Shown one piece after another: positions 31,244 to 40,940 of a stretch of DNA of 64,000 bases. This DNA is from CAZFQG01 sp964520785. GTDB taxonomy: Bacteria > Planctomycetota > Planctomycetia > Pirellulales > Thermoguttaceae. The DNA lies in the NCBI GenBank assembly GCA_964520785.1, contig CAZFQG010000003.1, forward strand, positions 1-64,000. Reading direction: 5' to 3'. The translations under genes and the position numbers were made by a program. The number at the start of each line of letters is the position of its first letter. Positions within the stretch are counted from its first letter, which is position 1. The notes below the pieces were generated by a model. That model saw only the letters and a list, made by a program, of their open reading frames with translations. It searched no databases and was not told where the DNA came from.

Positions 31244-33367
31244 CTAAAGGAAATAAATGTACAGACCACCCGTCAGGGCGACGACGATCAGTCCGAAGAC
31301 GACGGCGACCTTGGAGGACTCGAGGCTGATCTCCTGATTGACGGGAAGCTCCAAGGGTGTCTGCCGCGGTTTGAGGAGGGTGAAGAGGGCCATCAGTCCC
31401 ATGACCACGGCGAGGGTGATGGCCATCCGATTGAGGAAGTTCATGTCGCCGAGGGAGAACATGAGGATTCCGTACACGAGCGGGCCGACCAGCAGGCCCA
31501 TCGCCCCGACGAAGCCGGGAGCCCGCTTCGTAAGAATCCCGATGAGGAACACCGAGAGGATACCGGGCGAGATGAATCCCTGGAATTCCTGGATGAACTT
31601 GAAAAGGCCGCCGAACCGCGGATCGGCCAGCATGGGAGAAATCCAGCACGCCAATGCCGCGAAGACGACGACGCAGATCCGCCCGACAATGACCATCGCT
31701 CCCTGGGAGGCGGTACGGTGGAAATACTCCTTGTAGAGGTCCATGGTGAAGATAGTCGAGGCGGCGTTGAGCATCGACGCCAGTGAGCTCATCACCGCGC
31801 CCAAGAGGGCGGCGAGGACGAAGCCTCGCAAGCCTTGTGGAACATTCAGGTTCTTCAACAGCAGTGGAAAGGCGGCATCGTGCTTGTACCCGACGAGTTC
31901 CTTCGCGACCGCGTACTTCCCCTTGAAAAGCCCGAACGTCTCCTTCAGCCGCGCGAGCATAAGCGCCGCGCCGGAGATTCCCTCGGTGTTCTTGCCGAGA
32001 ACGCGACCGATCACCTTGCCGTTGACTTGGGCGAGCGTCTCGACTTCGGCGGGAGTCACACTCTCATCCAGGTCCAATGCCGCGATCAATTCGCCGCGAA
32101 GAGCGTCCGGCTCGTCCGAGGATGTCTCGATCCCCGCTACCGCCGCGTTGAATCTGGCGACGCGGACCGCCTTTTCGGGTTTCAAGTCGGCGAATTCGCG
32201 GTTGAAGGGGAAGACGGTAGTCGATTCGGGCGGCGCCGATTCCAGTTCCTCGAAGGTCGCCCAGGTGCCGGCGTTGGCCTGCTTGTCGGTTTCCGCCTCC
32301 TCGGCCATCTTCTCGCTGAAGAGATTGAACGCGATGATTCCCGGGAAGACCACGATGAACGGAATAACCAGCTTCAATGCGGCGGCGAAGACGATTCCCT
32401 TCTGGCCTTCCGCCAGCGACTGGGCGCCGAGCGTTCGCTGAATGATGTACTGGTTGAGGCCCCAATAGTACAGGTTGGGAATCCAAATCCCCAAAAGCAG
32501 CGTCGTCCAAACGATATTCGGATCGGACAGAGGTCGGACCATGTGCAGTTTGTCGGCGTTGAGCTTCTCGAACCGCGCATAGGCGCCCATGTCCTCGGTC
32601 ACGTCCGCCGCAAGGTCCCTTCCTTGATAAGCGGTGGGACGCTGGTGGTCGGGGGTCTGAGCCAAGTCGCCGACGTCCGCCGCGCCCAAGGCCATGAAGG
32701 CGAATATCATGACGACCGCCCCTCCCAAAATCAGCGCCGAGCCCTGCAAGAGGTCGGCCCAGACGCACGCCTTCAATCCGCCCGAGAACACATAGACCGC
32801 GGCCAGGACGCCGATGAACCACGAGGCGCTCACCAGATTGATCTCAAACAGCCCCAGGGGCTGGAGTTCCCCGAAGAGGACCGTAATCGTCAGCGCCCCC
32901 GAGTGGATGACCACGGCCATCGGGACTCCGACCAACACGATCATCATCGAAAGGGACATCAGCGTGCGGGCAAGTTTGTTGTAGCGGTATTCCAGGAACT
33001 GGGGGATGGTGTAGATTCCGCACCGCAAGAACATCGGCAAAAAGAGAAACGCGACGGCGACAAGCGTGACCGCCGCGATCCATTCATAGCTGGCGATCGC
33101 CAGGCCGGTACACTGCGCGGCGTTTCCGGACATCCCGATGAATTGTTCCGTCGAGATATTGGCGGCGATTAGCGAAAACCCGATCAGCCACCAGCCTAGC
33201 CCTCGTCCGGCGAGAAAGTACGTTTCGCTATCCTTTCCTCCTTGACGACTCATCGAGAGGGCGACAATCAGCACCGCCGCGATGAATCCGAAGAAGATGA
33301 CACAGTCAAGGATGTAATTCCGGCCGAAAAAACCGGCACCTTGGGCAAAAAACAACATGGAACTCAT
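31244..33367 (-). CDS. Sodium:solute symporter (SSS family) with a large cytosolic or periplasmic insert
   Basis: The product has about 707 residues and the SSS fold: an early GRGLGWWLIGFSLIAANIST and FIGMSGNAAQ, many transmembrane helices, and LRGFVLAALLGAVMSSLASMLNAASTIFTMDLYK late in the chain, close to SGLT-type sugar transporters. Two soluble segments break the pattern: about 40 residues after helix 6 or so, and about 110 residues (TDKQANAGTWATFEELESAP to KYAVAKELVGYK) before the conserved late helix. ATG 33367 follows GGGGA. With eda directly downstream the substrate is likely a sugar or uronate, but which one cannot be told. Confidence 0.88.
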   Translation of the reverse strand: MSSMLFFAQGAGFFGRNYILDCVIFFGFIAAVLIVALSMSRQGGKDSETYFLAGRGLGWWLIGFSLIAANISTEQFIGMSGNAAQCTGLAIASYEWIAAVTLVAVAFLFLPMFLRCGIYTIPQFLEYRYNKLARTLMSLSMMIVLVGVPMAVVIHSGALTITVLFGELQPLGLFEINLVSASWFIGVLAAVYVFSGGLKACVWADLLQGSALILGGAVVMIFAFMALGAADVGDLAQTPDHQRPTAYQGRDLAADVTEDMGAYARFEKLNADKLHMVRPLSDPNIVWTTLLLGIWIPNLYYWGLNQYIIQRTLGAQSLAEGQKGIVFAAALKLVIPFIVVFPGIIAFNLFSEKMAEEAETDKQANAGTWATFEELESAPPESTTVFPFNREFADLKPEKAVRVARFNAAVAGIETSSDEPDALRGELIAALDLDESVTPAEVETLAQVNGKVIGRVLGKNTEGISGAALMLARLKETFGLFKGKYAVAKELVGYKHDAAFPLLLKNLNVPQGLRGFVLAALLGAVMSSLASMLNAASTIFTMDLYKEYFHRTASQGAMVIVGRICVVVFAALACWISPMLADPRFGGLFKFIQEFQGFISPGILSVFLIGILTKRAPGFVGAMGLLVGPLVYGILMFSLGDMNFLNRMAITLAVVMGLMALFTLLKPRQTPLELPVNQEISLESSKVAVVFGLIVVALTGGLYIYFL

Positions 33368-33554
33368 ACCATTCCCCACCAATGGGCTGTTTGAAGTGAC
33401 GATGTCAGATCGCTATTATAGGGGACGGCCATGGTATTTCACAACCGACCCGAGTAGTCAACTGTTGGAATTGGTGAAAGCCGGCTCCGGTTTTGATACC
33501 GGCTTGGCGGAGCAGGTTTTGTTTCCTGATGACCTGACCTTGTAAGGAATTCCC

Positions 33555-35519
33555 ATGACACGCTTTCCTTCCCGATCGTTGCTCGTCTTGATTTCACTGC
33601 TCCTGCTGGGGATTCCCGCGGCGGCTCGGGCCCAGAAAGAGGCCCAACCGTTTGAACTGAAATGTCGCGTCTCGGCCGCCCTCCCGGTCGTTGGGCGGAA
33701 GCAGACGGCGACCGCGCGCCTGTTAAACCCTCCGGCCGACCTGGGTGACGCGGAAATACTCTTCCAAGTGACCCACGATGGCCGGACCGTACCGCTTGGC
33801 CCGGCGCGGAGGGTCGCTTTCAAGCCGGGAGAAACGCCAGCGCAGGCCTCTGTGGATTGGACCCCGACGTCGACCGGGGAGCATCTCGTGGAGGTGGTCT
33901 TGACGGTGGGGCGGAACCGACCCCAACTGACCGCCTCACAGGAAGTTACGGTGGTGCGAAGGCCTTTGCACTTCCACTACTGGGACATGAACCCATCCCT
34001 GAAGTACGTCACCGAGGGTCTGGTTCAGAAGGAGGAGCCCCTGGAGTACTGGACCGACCGGGGCGCGGTCGGCCAGAGGTGGGTTGGCGGAATCTGGGCC
34101 GTCAAGACACGGAAGCTCGATACGGTTGAGAAACTCGCCGAGGGTTGGACCTCCAGGGAGTGGCCGGGCATCGTCATCGACGAATTCGGCTCACCAGGCG
34201 AGGTGGACCGGCTTCTCGCGGCGGCCCTCATCGAGACCAGAAAACGGATGCCGGGGCTCTATCTGGCGCCCTACGCGATCAGTCCTTCCCCGGAATCCTT
34301 CGAGGCCTTTCGAACCGCGGCGGACAGAGTGCTCGTGGAGTGCTATTGTCCCCACGGAGCCTACGGCTATAAACGGATTGAAAGCCGCACGTCGATCGCG
34401 CGGAAAAACGGATTCATGGAGAAGACCTTGACCGTCTTGGGAATTGGAAACGCCCTTGGCAAGGATTCCCCGACGATTACGACGCCTGTCGAGCTGCGGA
34501 GGCAGTTGCACTTTCTGCGATACCGGTTTCCGGAGATGTCCGGAGTGGCCTTCTTTTCCGGGTTTCGGCCACTGTATCCCGCCCTCAACGAAGCGATTCA
34601 CCGGTTTTACATCTTACCGGTTCTACGAGTCGAACCGACCTCGCAGGGGCAGATAAAAATCGAGAACATCGGAGCGGACGACGCGGAACCGGCGAGCGTT
34701 TCCTTCCAAGAGGGGGACCGAATCGTCGCGGTCGATGTTCCCCGGTTGGCGGTGGGAGCGTCGACCGAGGTTGCCTGTCCGGAGGAGGGACGCATCCTCA
34801 CGGAATTTCGCGAAAACCATACCGTTCTCGGTCCGCCCCTTCTCTGGAAATACGAACCCGAGTCGGACCGCCCTGGAGCCTCTCCGCCATGGCCGACGAC
34901 GGATGGGATGGTGACGGTTCTGGAAGAATCGTTCGATACCGATTCCGCGCTGCTGGCGCCGTCGGAATCCTTTCAGAGCGATGATGACAAACCGGCCCCC
35001 TCGGTCGAGGCCTCATTTTCGGAAACGAATGGAAAGCCGCTGGAACTCTCGTTCGACCTGGAGATGGTCCATGCGGGGTCCTATGGGGGCTTCGAGGTCG
35101 GGCTCTTCAAAGAAGGAGGACCCGAACGAATGGCGATTCAATTCTACCGCGGCGACCACGAGCCGGCCGTGTACGCGGGGGTATCGATCAAGAACTCGGA
35201 TGGTATTCTCGTCGCCGAACGGCTGGCGTTGGGACTTGTGAGCGGCGGAAGGTACCATTTCCGCTGCTTTTTTGACGGACAGGACCAGCTTCGTTTGGGA
35301 ATTTGGGATGACTCGGGAACGAAGCTGTGGGATACCGGAACGCTTCCGACTTATGGTGAGTTTACCGCCGATCGACTCAGGATCAGCGCTCGAGCGGGGG
35401 AAGGATCGGTAGTGAAATGGGACGGCGAACGCAAGTGCCTCCTTATTAGAGGGGAAATGAACAGCACCTATTTTAGTGAGGGACAACTGGATATTCTTCG
35501 ACTCAAAGCTCGGCGGTAG
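33555..35519 (+). CDS. Secreted protein of unknown function with a C-terminal LamG-like domain
   Basis: The 654-residue product has a signal peptide (SLLVLISLLLLGIPAAARAQ). Residues about 30-135 look like an Ig-like beta domain (TARLLNPPADLGDAEILFQV). Residues about 140-350 may be a barrel (LHFHYWDMNPSLKYVTEG, PGIVIDEFGSPGEVDRLLAA, VLVECYCPHGAYGYKRIESR); the IDEFG segment is reminiscent of hydrolase active sites, but this is a hint only. The C-terminus (about 460-650) resembles a LamG/concanavalin fold (ELSFDLEMVHAGSYGGFEVG). It is divergent from the symporter and stands alone. I do not recognise the family. Confidence 0.75.
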   Translation: MTRFPSRSLLVLISLLLLGIPAAARAQKEAQPFELKCRVSAALPVVGRKQTATARLLNPPADLGDAEILFQVTHDGRTVPLGPARRVAFKPGETPAQASVDWTPTSTGEHLVEVVLTVGRNRPQLTASQEVTVVRRPLHFHYWDMNPSLKYVTEGLVQKEEPLEYWTDRGAVGQRWVGGIWAVKTRKLDTVEKLAEGWTSREWPGIVIDEFGSPGEVDRLLAAALIETRKRMPGLYLAPYAISPSPESFEAFRTAADRVLVECYCPHGAYGYKRIESRTSIARKNGFMEKTLTVLGIGNALGKDSPTITTPVELRRQLHFLRYRFPEMSGVAFFSGFRPLYPALNEAIHRFYILPVLRVEPTSQGQIKIENIGADDAEPASVSFQEGDRIVAVDVPRLAVGASTEVACPEEGRILTEFRENHTVLGPPLLWKYEPESDRPGASPPWPTTDGMVTVLEESFDTDSALLAPSESFQSDDDKPAPSVEASFSETNGKPLELSFDLEMVHAGSYGGFEVGLFKEGGPERMAIQFYRGDHEPAVYAGVSIKNSDGILVAERLALGLVSGGRYHFRCFFDGQDQLRLGIWDDSGTKLWDTGTLPTYGEFTADRLRISARAGEGSVVKWDGERKCLLIRGEMNSTYFSEGQLDILRLKARR

Positions 35520-35741
35520 TGCGAAGGGGTTTGCTCGCGAAAGCGGCAAGAACGGATTGATCCGCAAATCCGATTCAGCGGGGCGTACCTGAACGCCGAT
35601 AAAGGAAGTGGCATGAACCGTGCCGAGTTTTCGTATTTGCAGGGTGAGTCGTTGGAAAATACTTCCCGGGTAAGTACTGATTTCGCCTGTGCCTTGTATC
35701 CTCCAAGGGCGGTCCCCCACCGCTGACGAAGAGGTTCCACC

Positions 35742-36920
35742 GTGATTTTTACAGAACGACCATTTGGATTGAGTGTATTCTCGGTCGCGGCACTGCTCGT
35801 TTGCAGTGGGGTGGGCCGGGCGGGCGATCTTGAACGTCCCGGCGCGGTTTTGCCAAGGACGGTGCGAGGACAAGTCGGCTCTCCCTTCGCGGCGGCCCCC
35901 GCGAAGAAGCCGGGTTTCAGTGAGTCGCTCAAGGGTGGTTTTGACAAGATGACGGGGGTTTTCTCCCAGAAAAAGGAGAATACCCCGGCTCCGACGGCCA
36001 ATGACGAGCTGTCTCTGGCGAATCGGGCCAAACCATCGCCCAAGCTGCACACCTCGCTGGCTCGGATGTATGAGGCCCAGGGCCGCTTGAAGGATGCCGA
36101 AGGAGAGTACCGCGAGGCGCTGAAGCTCGATCCAAACAGCTCGCTGGCGCTGTTGGAGTATGCCAGATTTCTGGATCGGCAGGAGCAGTTCGACGCCGCT
36201 ATCGGGCTGTACCGGCACGCGGAGAAGCTACACCGAAAGGATCCGGCCGTGCATAACGACTTGGGGCTCTGCCTGGCGAGACACGGCCGGAGCCAACCGG
36301 CCGTCGCGGCATTCAGGGAGGCGGTCGCTCTGGCGCCGAACAACTCCCTTTACCGCAACAATCTGGCCATGGTCCTCGTCGATCTGGAACGGTACGACGA
36401 GGCGATGGAACACCTGGTCGCCGTGAACGGGCGCGGCGTGGCTGAATATAACATGGGTTATCTGCTGTTCAAGAAAGGGCGGGGGGACCTCGCGTTGAGG
36501 CATTTCACCGCCGCGGCGGAACACAATCCGCACATGACGCAGGCCCAATGGTGGGTTGCCCGGCTGAACGAACGAGAGCCGGGTGTTTCAAGTCCTGCGC
36601 AATTCGCGGGCACCCCGGGTCGAGCCACCGAGCCGGAGTCGGTCGCTCCGACACGGAGGCCAACCTACACGGCCAGCAGTGAACGACCGCAAAGAGCCCC
36701 CATGGTTTGGGTGGAATCGACCGACCCGGCGCATGGAGCCCCCCCCAACCGAAACGGCGTGCCTGGCTGTGAGCGGATTCCACCTTTGCGGCAGCCGGAG
36801 AATGTTGTTCCGGTGCAGCGCACGCCTTATGGAGCTTTCGGAGGTCGTCCGCAAGAATGGGCTCCTTCGGCACCGCCAACCAAGAGGTCGCTCGAACCGC
36901 TCCCCACAATTCGTCGCTAG
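35742..36920 (+). CDS. Exported TPR-repeat protein
   Basis: The 392-residue product starts at GTG with GAGG 8 bases upstream. A signal peptide (FGLSVFSVAALLVCSGVGRA) is followed by a linker and about five tetratricopeptide repeats (about 100-275), for example SLARMYEAQGRLKDAEGEYREAL and AVHNDLGLCLARHGRSQPAVAAFREAVAL. The last 110 residues are Pro/Arg-rich and probably disordered. TPR proteins of this kind act as periplasmic or outer-membrane scaffolds; the partner is unknown. The flanking spacers (222 and 297 bases) contain nothing clear apart from the palindrome near 37190. Confidence 0.8.
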   Translation: MIFTERPFGLSVFSVAALLVCSGVGRAGDLERPGAVLPRTVRGQVGSPFAAAPAKKPGFSESLKGGFDKMTGVFSQKKENTPAPTANDELSLANRAKPSPKLHTSLARMYEAQGRLKDAEGEYREALKLDPNSSLALLEYARFLDRQEQFDAAIGLYRHAEKLHRKDPAVHNDLGLCLARHGRSQPAVAAFREAVALAPNNSLYRNNLAMVLVDLERYDEAMEHLVAVNGRGVAEYNMGYLLFKKGRGDLALRHFTAAAEHNPHMTQAQWWVARLNEREPGVSSPAQFAGTPGRATEPESVAPTRRPTYTASSERPQRAPMVWVESTDPAHGAPPNRNGVPGCERIPPLRQPENVVPVQRTPYGAFGGRPQEWAPSAPPTKRSLEPLPTIRR

Positions 36921-37185
36921 CCGCGCGAACGGGACGCGAAACACCCCGGACCGCCGCAAGCGCGTTTTCGGGTCCTGGCCGCCTCGCTTGAGGGTTGCCG
37001 TCTGGCGGGGGCTTTCGCGACGCGAACGCCGTACCCCCCCTTACGCCATCTGACAAGGTAGGGGACATATGATTCCGATCCGCCTATCGACACGGAATCG
37101 CGGAGCCGCGTCCCTTTCTTTCACCCAATTCCGAGGGTATTGCGTGACCGAAATGGGGGAGGACTTGTCATTAACGCTCCTTATG

Positions 37186-37200
37186 ATAAGATGATCTTAT
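37186..37200 (+). promoter_or_regulatory. 15-bp palindrome before the LysR gene, candidate autoregulatory site
   Basis: ATAAGAT-G-ATCTTAT is a perfect 7-1-7 palindrome in an AT-rich patch, ending 17 bases before the LysR ATG. LysR proteins bind T-N11-A type dyads near their own promoters, which this fits. Confidence 0.45.
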
Positions 37201-37217
37201 ATCAAGGAGCTTCTGGA

Positions 37218-38105
37218 ATGAATATTGAAACGCTACGCCTTTATTGCGATGTCGTCCGTTACCGGAGCTTTTCGCGCGGCGCCGGCGCCAACGGCGTGAG
37301 CCAATCCGCGGCGACCCAATCGGTGCATCGGATGGAGCGGCATTTTGGAATGCAACTGATCGATCGGACGAAGCGGCCGTTCATCACCACTCCGGAGGGT
37401 CAGGCCTGCTACGAGGGATTTCGCGAGGTGCTCGAACAGTACGACGCCGTCGAATCGCGTGTGCGGTTGCTTCGCAAGGAGATCACCGGAACGGTGCGCG
37501 TCGCGGCGATTTATTCCGTCGGGCTGCACGACATGAGCCAGTGCATGAAGGACTTCATGGTCCGGTTCCCCAAGGCGAAGGTCCGATTGGAGTATCTCGG
37601 GCCGTCGAAGGTCTACGAGGCGGTCGAGAACGCGGAGGCGGATATCGGAATCGTTTCTTATCCGCAGGCATCGGCGGAGATTCAGGTAATTCCTCTGAGA
37701 AGCGAGGACATGGTTCTCGTTTGCGCGCCCGGCCATCCCCTCGCCAGGGCGGAAAGGGGTACCGCCGAACTACTGGCCGGCCAGGATTTCGTCGCGTTTC
37801 AACGGGACCTGATTATCCGCAAGAAGATCGACCGCCACCTGCAGCGCCACAAGGTTTCCGTGAATCTGGTGATGGAATTCGACAACATCGAGACCATCAA
37901 GCAGGCGGTCGAGATCGGCAGCGGGGTGAGCCTGCTCCCGGAGCCGACCGTGCGTTACGAACGCGAGTCGGGCCGTTTGGTGGTCATTCCGTTGGCGACG
38001 AAGGAACTGCGGCGTCCGATCGGAATCATTCACCGCCACCGGCACGTCTTCACGCCGACGGCCAGCAAGTTCGTCGAGTTATTAAAGGAAGTGCAAGGGG
38101 AGTAA
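37218..38105 (+). CDS. LysR-family transcriptional regulator
   Basis: The 295-residue product has the winged helix-turn-helix at residues 1-60 (MNIETLRLYCDVVRYRSFSR, then GVSQSAATQSVHRMERHFGM) and the LysR substrate-binding domain (about 90-290; IDRHLQRHKVSVNLVMEFDN, then IETIKQAVEIGSGVSLLPEP). AAGGAG precedes the ATG by 8 bases, which rules out the longer frame from 37140. It is followed after only 6 bases by the RACo-like gene, so both are on one transcript. LysR regulators usually control a neighbouring operon, so corrinoid-activator expression is the obvious target. The ligand is unknown. Confidence 0.9.
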   Translation: MNIETLRLYCDVVRYRSFSRGAGANGVSQSAATQSVHRMERHFGMQLIDRTKRPFITTPEGQACYEGFREVLEQYDAVESRVRLLRKEITGTVRVAAIYSVGLHDMSQCMKDFMVRFPKAKVRLEYLGPSKVYEAVENAEADIGIVSYPQASAEIQVIPLRSEDMVLVCAPGHPLARAERGTAELLAGQDFVAFQRDLIIRKKIDRHLQRHKVSVNLVMEFDNIETIKQAVEIGSGVSLLPEPTVRYERESGRLVVIPLATKELRRPIGIIHRHRHVFTPTASKFVELLKEVQGE

Positions 38106-38111
38106 CGCATC

Positions 38112-40052
38112 ATGGCCGCGGATTATGTTGATCAGGGCGAGCGCGTCCGCGTGATTTTCCGAACGGTTCTCCCCAGCACGTCCTCGCGCGAAGATCGGGG
38201 CGAGCTGGAGGATACGGAAACGACATCCGGCGGACCCGGACCGGCCGAGTCCAAAGTTCCGGTCGACGTCGTGGCTGGAACCACCGTCTACGACGCGGCC
38301 ACGGCCGCCGGTGTTTGCCTGAACGCTCCCTGCGGCGGCGGCGGCACATGCGGGAAATGCCGCGTTCTCGCCGGCAGGGGGCTGTCCGAGCCCGGGGCTC
38401 TTGAAAGGAGACTTGTGGGTGCCGCCGACCTCGCGGCGGGAATTCGGCTGGCGTGTCAGGCGTGTATTCTGACCGACGTCGAAATCGGCGTTCCGGCGGG
38501 TTCGCTATCGGACTTCGGCCACAGAATCGTCACCCAATCGGTCGTCGCGAGGACGGTTTCGGCGGATCCCGGCGTGTTGAAGCGGTATCTGACGATGCGG
38601 CCGCCGGAGCGGGGAGACGATGTTTCCGACGTTTGCCGGCTCCGACGGGAATTGGATCAAACGATTTCGTTCGACCTGGCCGCGTTGCGGCGGCTCCCCG
38701 GAGTTCTGCGAGAACTTGAGTTTCGCGGGACGGTGGTTACCGCCGGCGATAGCTTTCTGGATTTCGAGCCCGGCGACACCACGTCCGAGTCGTTCGCCGT
38801 CGCGCTCGACGTCGGGACGACGACGATGGCCGCGGAACTCATCGACCTGACGACCGGGAAGATACTGGCCGTCGGCTCGCGGTTGAATCCGCAAACCGCC
38901 TTTGGAGACGACGTCCTTTCGCGAATTCTCTACACCCAAAATAACGACGACGGGCTTCTGGAACTGCACCGCTGCGTCATCTCGGCGGCCAACGGACTCA
39001 TCCGTGAGCTGCTGGAAGAAACGTCGACCCGAGAGACCGCCGTCTACCGGGTGGTCGTCGCCGGGAACACCACGATGCAACAGTTGTTCCTGATGCTGGA
39101 TCCCAAGCCGCTGGGAATCGTGCCTTTCGTGCCGGCCGCGGTGCAGGGGCTTTCCGTCGGAGCGTCGCGGCTCGGATTGGCCGTTCATCCGGGGGCGGAG
39201 GTCCGAACGCTGCCGATCATCGGCGGGTTCGTCGGCGGGGACGTCACCGCGGGAATTCTGGCGACGGAATTGTCGTCCGTCGAGGGACCCGCGCTGTTCG
39301 TCGATATCGGTACGAACGGCGAGATCGTACTCTGGACCGGAGATCGCCTGATCGCGGCCTCGACCGCCGCGGGGCCGGCGTTCGAGGGCGCAAGGATTTC
39401 GCGAGGAATGCGCGCCTGCCGCGGAGCAATCGACCGGGTGGCGTTCGAGGACGGTTTCCGCGTCCATGTAATCGACGGGACGCGCCCGGTCGGCTTGTGT
39501 GGTTCGGCTCTGATCGACCTCGCGGCGGAACTGCTGAGGCTGGGCGGACTGACTTCGGACGGGCGCCTGCTCGACCCGGAGTCTCTTCGGCCGGATGCCC
39601 CGGACGAACTCCGAGAAAGGCTCGTCGGCGGCGCGTTCGTGCTCGCCGACGAGAGCGAATCGGGAACGGACTCGCCGGTTCTAGTCACCCAGCGGGATTT
39701 CCGCGAACTGCAACTGGCCGCCGGGGCCATTCGAGCGGGGATTCAAATACTACTTGGACAATCCGGAATCGAGGCCGAGCAGTTGGCGGGCCTTTTTCTG
39801 GCGGGGGGCTTCGGGAATTTCATCCGGCGGGACAACGCGCAACGAATCGGTTTGCTTCCCGGCGGGGTTTCCGTGGACCGGGTCTTCTACCAGGGCAATA
39901 CGTCACTCGCCGGTGCGCGGCTGGTCGCCATATCCCGCCGGTGCGCGCAGATCGCCGAAGAAATGGCGGCGGCTTGCGAACACGTCGACCTTTCCTCGGA
40001 TCCGCGATTCGCGATGGCGTTCGCGGAGGCGATGCTATTCCCCGAAACGTGA
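38112..40052 (+). CDS. RACo-like activator: [2Fe-2S] ferredoxin plus DUF4445 ASKHA domain
   Basis: The product (646 residues) has an N-terminal ferredoxin part with Cys74, Cys80 and Cys83 (APCGGGGTCGKC) and a further Cys in RLACQACI, a linker, and an ASKHA ATPase domain from about 228 (VALDVGTTTMAAELIDL; VDIGTNGEIVLW; ARISRGMRACRGAI). This matches RACo-type proteins, which reduce Co(II) corrinoid cofactors in methyltransferases at the expense of ATP. Between the first ferredoxin strand and the Cys cluster is a 30-residue insert (TVLPSTSSREDRGELEDTET) not usual for the fold. No corrinoid protein is adjacent; the UroD/MtaA-like protein at 26178 is the only candidate client in view. The identity is strong, the client unknown. 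Confidence 0.88.
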   Translation: MAADYVDQGERVRVIFRTVLPSTSSREDRGELEDTETTSGGPGPAESKVPVDVVAGTTVYDAATAAGVCLNAPCGGGGTCGKCRVLAGRGLSEPGALERRLVGAADLAAGIRLACQACILTDVEIGVPAGSLSDFGHRIVTQSVVARTVSADPGVLKRYLTMRPPERGDDVSDVCRLRRELDQTISFDLAALRRLPGVLRELEFRGTVVTAGDSFLDFEPGDTTSESFAVALDVGTTTMAAELIDLTTGKILAVGSRLNPQTAFGDDVLSRILYTQNNDDGLLELHRCVISAANGLIRELLEETSTRETAVYRVVVAGNTTMQQLFLMLDPKPLGIVPFVPAAVQGLSVGASRLGLAVHPGAEVRTLPIIGGFVGGDVTAGILATELSSVEGPALFVDIGTNGEIVLWTGDRLIAASTAAGPAFEGARISRGMRACRGAIDRVAFEDGFRVHVIDGTRPVGLCGSALIDLAAELLRLGGLTSDGRLLDPESLRPDAPDELRERLVGGAFVLADESESGTDSPVLVTQRDFRELQLAAGAIRAGIQILLGQSGIEAEQLAGLFLAGGFGNFIRRDNAQRIGLLPGGVSVDRVFYQGNTSLAGARLVAISRRCAQIAEEMAAACEHVDLSSDPRFAMAFAEAMLFPET

Positions 40053-40311
40053 TCAAATACCTCCCGGGATGGGCAATAAAAAAAGGACAATCCCTTTCGC
40101 TTCTCTCGGGTGTCGGGCGGCAAAACCACGAAGAACTTCTTTTGTCCAACCGGAACGCCGTTTTTTTCGCCGGAAACCGGGGTCGCCGGCGGCACAAGCC
40201 GCCCCGGAGTGTTTTCTGAGCTAAGGTTTCAATGTTGGGATGGGACTGCGCGCCGCGGCGAACAGGAGCATCAGGAAACAACTCGGACGACGGGCCTTGC
40301 GGGAGTTATTC

Positions 40312-40875
40312 ATGTCGGGAGCGATGACACAGTTCGGTTTTGCGACCCCTTGGACGATATGGTTTGTTTCGATTGTGCTCGTTGTAGCGGCAATCATTGA
40401 CGGTTGGAAGCTGAAGGTTCCCAATTGGATCACTTTCCCATTCGTCATTACCGGGTGGCTTTTTTGCTTCGCGGCGATGGGATGGAGCGGCCTGGGATGG
40501 AGCCTGGTGGGTACCCTTGTCGGCCTGGCGTTGCTACTGCCGCTGTACGCGATCGGAGGAATGGGGGCGGGAGACGTAAAGCTGCTTGCCGGAGTCGGCG
40601 CGTGGGTCGGCCCGAGCGTTACCGCGTACGCATTCTGCGTTTCGGTCATCGTCGGAGCGGTGATTGCCGTGGGAATGGTGCTCTATCGCAGAGCATGGTC
40701 GAAGCACTCCGCCCAGTTCAAGGCGATCCTTCTGGAGATCTGGACGGTCCGAAACCCGGAGCAGTTGGCGGCGGCGGCCGCGGAGCGGAAAAGCACCATG
40801 TTGCTTCTTCCGTACGGAATCCCGATCGCGATTGGAACAATTGCCTATTTTGCCTATTCCGGGATGCTACTGTAG
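40312..40875 (+). CDS. cpaA: Prepilin peptidase (type IV, A24/TadV-CpaA-like)
   Basis: The 187-residue membrane protein has about six hydrophobic segments and the two aspartates of A24 peptidases, in AAIIDGWKLKVPNW and in GGMGAGDVKLLAGVGAWVG. It would cut and perhaps methylate Flp pilins and TadE-like pseudopilins. The frame opens at 40240, but ATG 40312 has GGGAG upstream. It begins the Tad gene group, 65 bases before tadE. Short A24 peptidases without the N-terminal methylase domain are typical for Tad loci. Symbol given by analogy. Confidence 0.85.
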   Translation: MSGAMTQFGFATPWTIWFVSIVLVVAAIIDGWKLKVPNWITFPFVITGWLFCFAAMGWSGLGWSLVGTLVGLALLLPLYAIGGMGAGDVKLLAGVGAWVGPSVTAYAFCVSVIVGAVIAVGMVLYRRAWSKHSAQFKAILLEIWTVRNPEQLAAAAAERKSTMLLLPYGIPIAIGTIAYFAYSGMLL

Positions 40876-40940
40876 CCGGCCGTAGAGGCTTTCCACAGCT
40901 CCAGTCATTCCTATTTTCCAAAAAAAGGGATGAACACCAA

